This document shows, one piece after another, positions 42,541 through 44,017 of a stretch of 44,017 nt of DNA. The notes beneath the pieces are model-generated. The model did no database searches, was not told the origin of the DNA, and was given only the letters and a program-made list of their open reading frames with translations. The translations under genes were made by a program, and so were the position numbers. This DNA comes from Lachnospiraceae bacterium (lineage in GTDB: Bacteria; Bacillota; Clostridia; Lachnospirales; Lachnospiraceae). The first letter of the stretch is position 1. Each line of letters opens with the position of its first letter. Where the stretch lies: the NCBI GenBank assembly GCA_022510545.1, contig JAFLTG010000016.1:1-44017 (forward strand), given 5' to 3'.

Positions 42541-43692
42541 TTATGGCATATAATAAAAGTCATCGGCAGGAAGGTTACCTCCCACAGAAGATGCGTCCGC
42601 CTCATATAATACTTCAAGATATCCGGATAATGCCTGTTTCATATCATCCGAATCCATATATACAATATTACAGTATGGCATAGCTTTGGCAGCTACCTGC
42701 GCTTTTTCAACAATCCCATTTGCCGCCACAAGTTCTGCTGCCGCCTCAATGTCTGTATTTGCATAGGCTGCACTTTCTTTATGTTCTTCCATAAATTTGG
42801 CAACTGCATCCTTGTTTTGTTGTAAAAAGTCATTTTTCACAACAGTTACGCCTGTCACAAGACTGCTGCCGCTTTCGCCCTGAACAGCTGCCCATTCTTC
42901 AGTCATATTAAGTACAATAGACAACGCTTCATTCTGCATAGTCGCCGCCGTTACAAAAGGCTGCGGAAGCAGGCCGATTGCATCCGGATTTTCAGCAAGC
43001 AGAGCCGCTACCTCGGTTGCTTCTGACTTATATTCCAGAGTCAGATCATCCGTTGTAAGACCATTCTCGGTAAGAAGATACTGCAATACATAATCCGGAG
43101 TAGTTCCTTTTCCTGTAAGGTAAAGAGTTTTTCCACTCAAATCCGCCATAGAGCGGATAGAATCATCCCCGGATACCATATATAATACGCCAAGGGTATT
43201 TATGTCTATAACAGAAATCCCCCCTTCTGTCTTGTTATACAAAACACTTGCTACATTAGCAGGTACCAGTGCGATGTCCAAATCACCGGAAATAAGCTTT
43301 GTAAGCAGTTCATCTGCTGCCGTTGCCATAGTAAAAGTATAATTGTTGGCGGTTTCACCTTTGTCTGCAAGGTCCATCAGATAAACAAGTCCCATTGAAG
43401 TAGGGCCCTTCAAAGAACCTATATTAATATCTACTGCTTCATAGTCTGTATCTGTTTCCACATCTGTCTCCGGCTCTATATCTGTCTTAGACTCTGTATC
43501 TGTCTTAGACTCTGTACCGACATCAGTCTCTATGTCCGACTCATTACCCGTACCGGTCTTTGGCTCTGTCTCAACCGCTTTACTTCCACAGCCTGTAAAA
43601 ATCGCACATATAAGCATAATTGCCGTAATCATTGCTGCCGATAATCTTATTTTCTTTTTCATTGTTTTTTTCATAATTGATTTCTTTTTCAT
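42541..43692 (-). CDS. Substrate-binding lipoprotein of an SsuA/TauA/NMT1-like ABC importer
   Basis: The 383 residues begin with a very basic head and lipoprotein signal (AAMITAIMLICAIFTGCG). A linker of about 45 residues made of Thr, Glu and Asp follows (about 42-90), then the two-lobe binding domain: GPTSMGLVYLMD, DIALVPANVASVLYN, GKTLYLTGKGTTPDYVLQYLL and IGLLPQPFVTAA. The first ATG (43692) has GAGGAG eight bases upstream, so later in-frame ATGs are rejected. It lies 57 bp before the fused permease-ATPase gene. Confidence 0.9.
   Translation of the reverse strand: MKKKSIMKKTMKKKIRLSAAMITAIMLICAIFTGCGSKAVETEPKTGTGNESDIETDVGTESKTDTESKTDIEPETDVETDTDYEAVDINIGSLKGPTSMGLVYLMDLADKGETANNYTFTMATAADELLTKLISGDLDIALVPANVASVLYNKTEGGISVIDINTLGVLYMVSGDDSIRSMADLSGKTLYLTGKGTTPDYVLQYLLTENGLTTDDLTLEYKSEATEVAALLAENPDAIGLLPQPFVTAATMQNEALSIVLNMTEEWAAVQGESGSSLVTGVTVVKNDFLQQNKDAVAKFMEEHKESAAYANTDIEAAAELVAANGIVEKAQVAAKAMPYCNIVYMDSDDMKQALSGYLEVLYEADASSVGGNLPADDFYYMP
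43474..43515 (-). repeat. 18-bp tandem repeat in the acidic linker of the binding lipoprotein
   Basis: Two 18-bp units (43474-43491 and 43492-43509) differ at one base and run on partly to 43515. They encode a repeated Asp/Glu/Thr/Ser/Lys hexapeptide. The unit is a multiple of three, so copy changes would alter linker length without frameshift. Confidence 0.8.
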
Positions 43693-43728
43693 TTCTCATA
43701 CTCCTCTATTTTATATATGTTTATATAT

Positions 43729-43768
43729 GAAAAAAGCTATGCAAATGAATTGGCCATTCGCATAGCTT
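43729..43768 (-). terminator. Intrinsic terminator of the spore protein gene
   Basis: AAGCTATGCGAATG (43755-43768) pairs over 14 positions, one of them G-U, with CATTTGCATAGCTT (43734-43747), loop of seven bases, then TTTTTTC on the minus strand. It lies 28 bases after the stop codon and leaves under 40 bases before the binding lipoprotein start. Confidence 0.93.
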
Positions 43769-43796
43769 CTTTCTATCCTTTTTAAAAAAACAGGTG

Positions 43797-43997
43797 TTAT
43801 TTCATCTGCTCTTCCTGTTTCTTGATCATTCTACGAACCATCTCACCACCGATAGAACCTGCTTCTTTAGATGTCAGGTCACCATTGTAACCTTCTTTTA
43901 AGTTAACACCTAACTCAGAAGCAACCTCAGTCTTAAAACGATTCATAGCAGCCTTAGCTTCTGGAACTTCAACTCTATTAGTTCTGTTACTTGCCAT
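43797..43997 (-). CDS. Alpha/beta-type small acid-soluble spore protein
   Basis: These proteins coat and protect DNA in dormant spores. The 66 residues show both family signatures: KTEVASELGVNL, which includes the GPR protease cut site around Glu-Val-Ala-Ser-Glu, and GYNGDLTSKEAGSIGGEMVR. Length is typical. GGAGGTG lies seven bases before ATG. It has its own terminator; the promoter lies outside the window. Its presence indicates that the host makes spores or descends from a spore former. Confidence 0.96.
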   Translation of the reverse strand: MASNRTNRVEVPEAKAAMNRFKTEVASELGVNLKEGYNGDLTSKEAGSIGGEMVRRMIKKQEEQMK

Positions 43998-44017
43998 TTT
44001 CTTTCACCTCCGAAAAT

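Overview
The window looks like a chromosomal segment of a spore-forming Clostridia member, most likely family Lachnospiraceae. The grounds are moderate-to-low GC, strong AGGAGG-type ribosome binding sites, an alpha/beta-type small acid-soluble spore protein at the right end, and a set of best-fit families typical of that group (separate pyrE and pyrF, tig-clpP-clpX, a 136-aa radA neighbour). This is recognition by eye, not a database match. Almost all genes run on the minus strand; the exceptions are a 5'-truncated tRNA-Trp at the left edge and a blaI/blaR-type pair near 19-21 kb. No insertion sequence, prophage or CRISPR array was seen.

Layout, left to right. 1-91: end of tRNA-Trp(CCA) and its terminator. 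85-3654: two half-transporters forming a heterodimeric ABC exporter with one degenerate ATP site. 3.7-11.0 kb: a transcription unit read as zinc-ribbon/HTH protein, SH3b membrane protein, ClpC, a 136-aa protein of unknown function, RadA and an LCP-family cell-wall enzyme, ending in a clear terminator. 11.1-14.6 kb: purine operon purE-purM-purN-purD, with a promoter flanked by two 24-bp direct repeats. 14.7-18.2 kb: an M29-type aminopeptidase, two small membrane proteins separated by an attenuator-like terminator, and pyrE. 18.2-19.0 kb: a DinJ-YafQ toxin-antitoxin module. 19.0-21.1 kb: a BlaI-type repressor with two operator dyads and an M56 membrane peptidase whose sensor tail is not a penicillin-binding domain. 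21.1-24.5 kb: pyrF coupled to a Nudix-fold protein with a broken Nudix box, a TPR lipoprotein and a YdcF/ElyC-type membrane protein.

24.5-35.2 kb is the most distinctive part. It is a ten-gene chemosensory cluster read as HD-GYP response regulator, PAS histidine kinase, receiver plus degenerate HD-GYP protein, CheR, CheB, CheY-like, CheA, CheW, MCP and a free HPt protein. No flagellar gene and no cheC, cheD or cheX lies in or beside it, and its receptor has almost no extracellular part. The gene content fits a chemotaxis-type array feeding a multi-step phosphorelay and a cyclic-di-GMP phosphodiesterase. A non-motility output is an inference.

35.2-41.0 kb: VanZ-like protein, AI-2E-family permease, EngB GTPase, ClpX, ClpP and trigger factor; lon, which sits beside clpX in many Firmicutes, is not here. 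41.1-43.7 kb: an SsuABC/TauABC-like uptake system in which permease and ATPase are fused in one polypeptide, preceded by its lipoprotein binding protein. 43.8-44.0 kb: the spore protein gene with a strong terminator.
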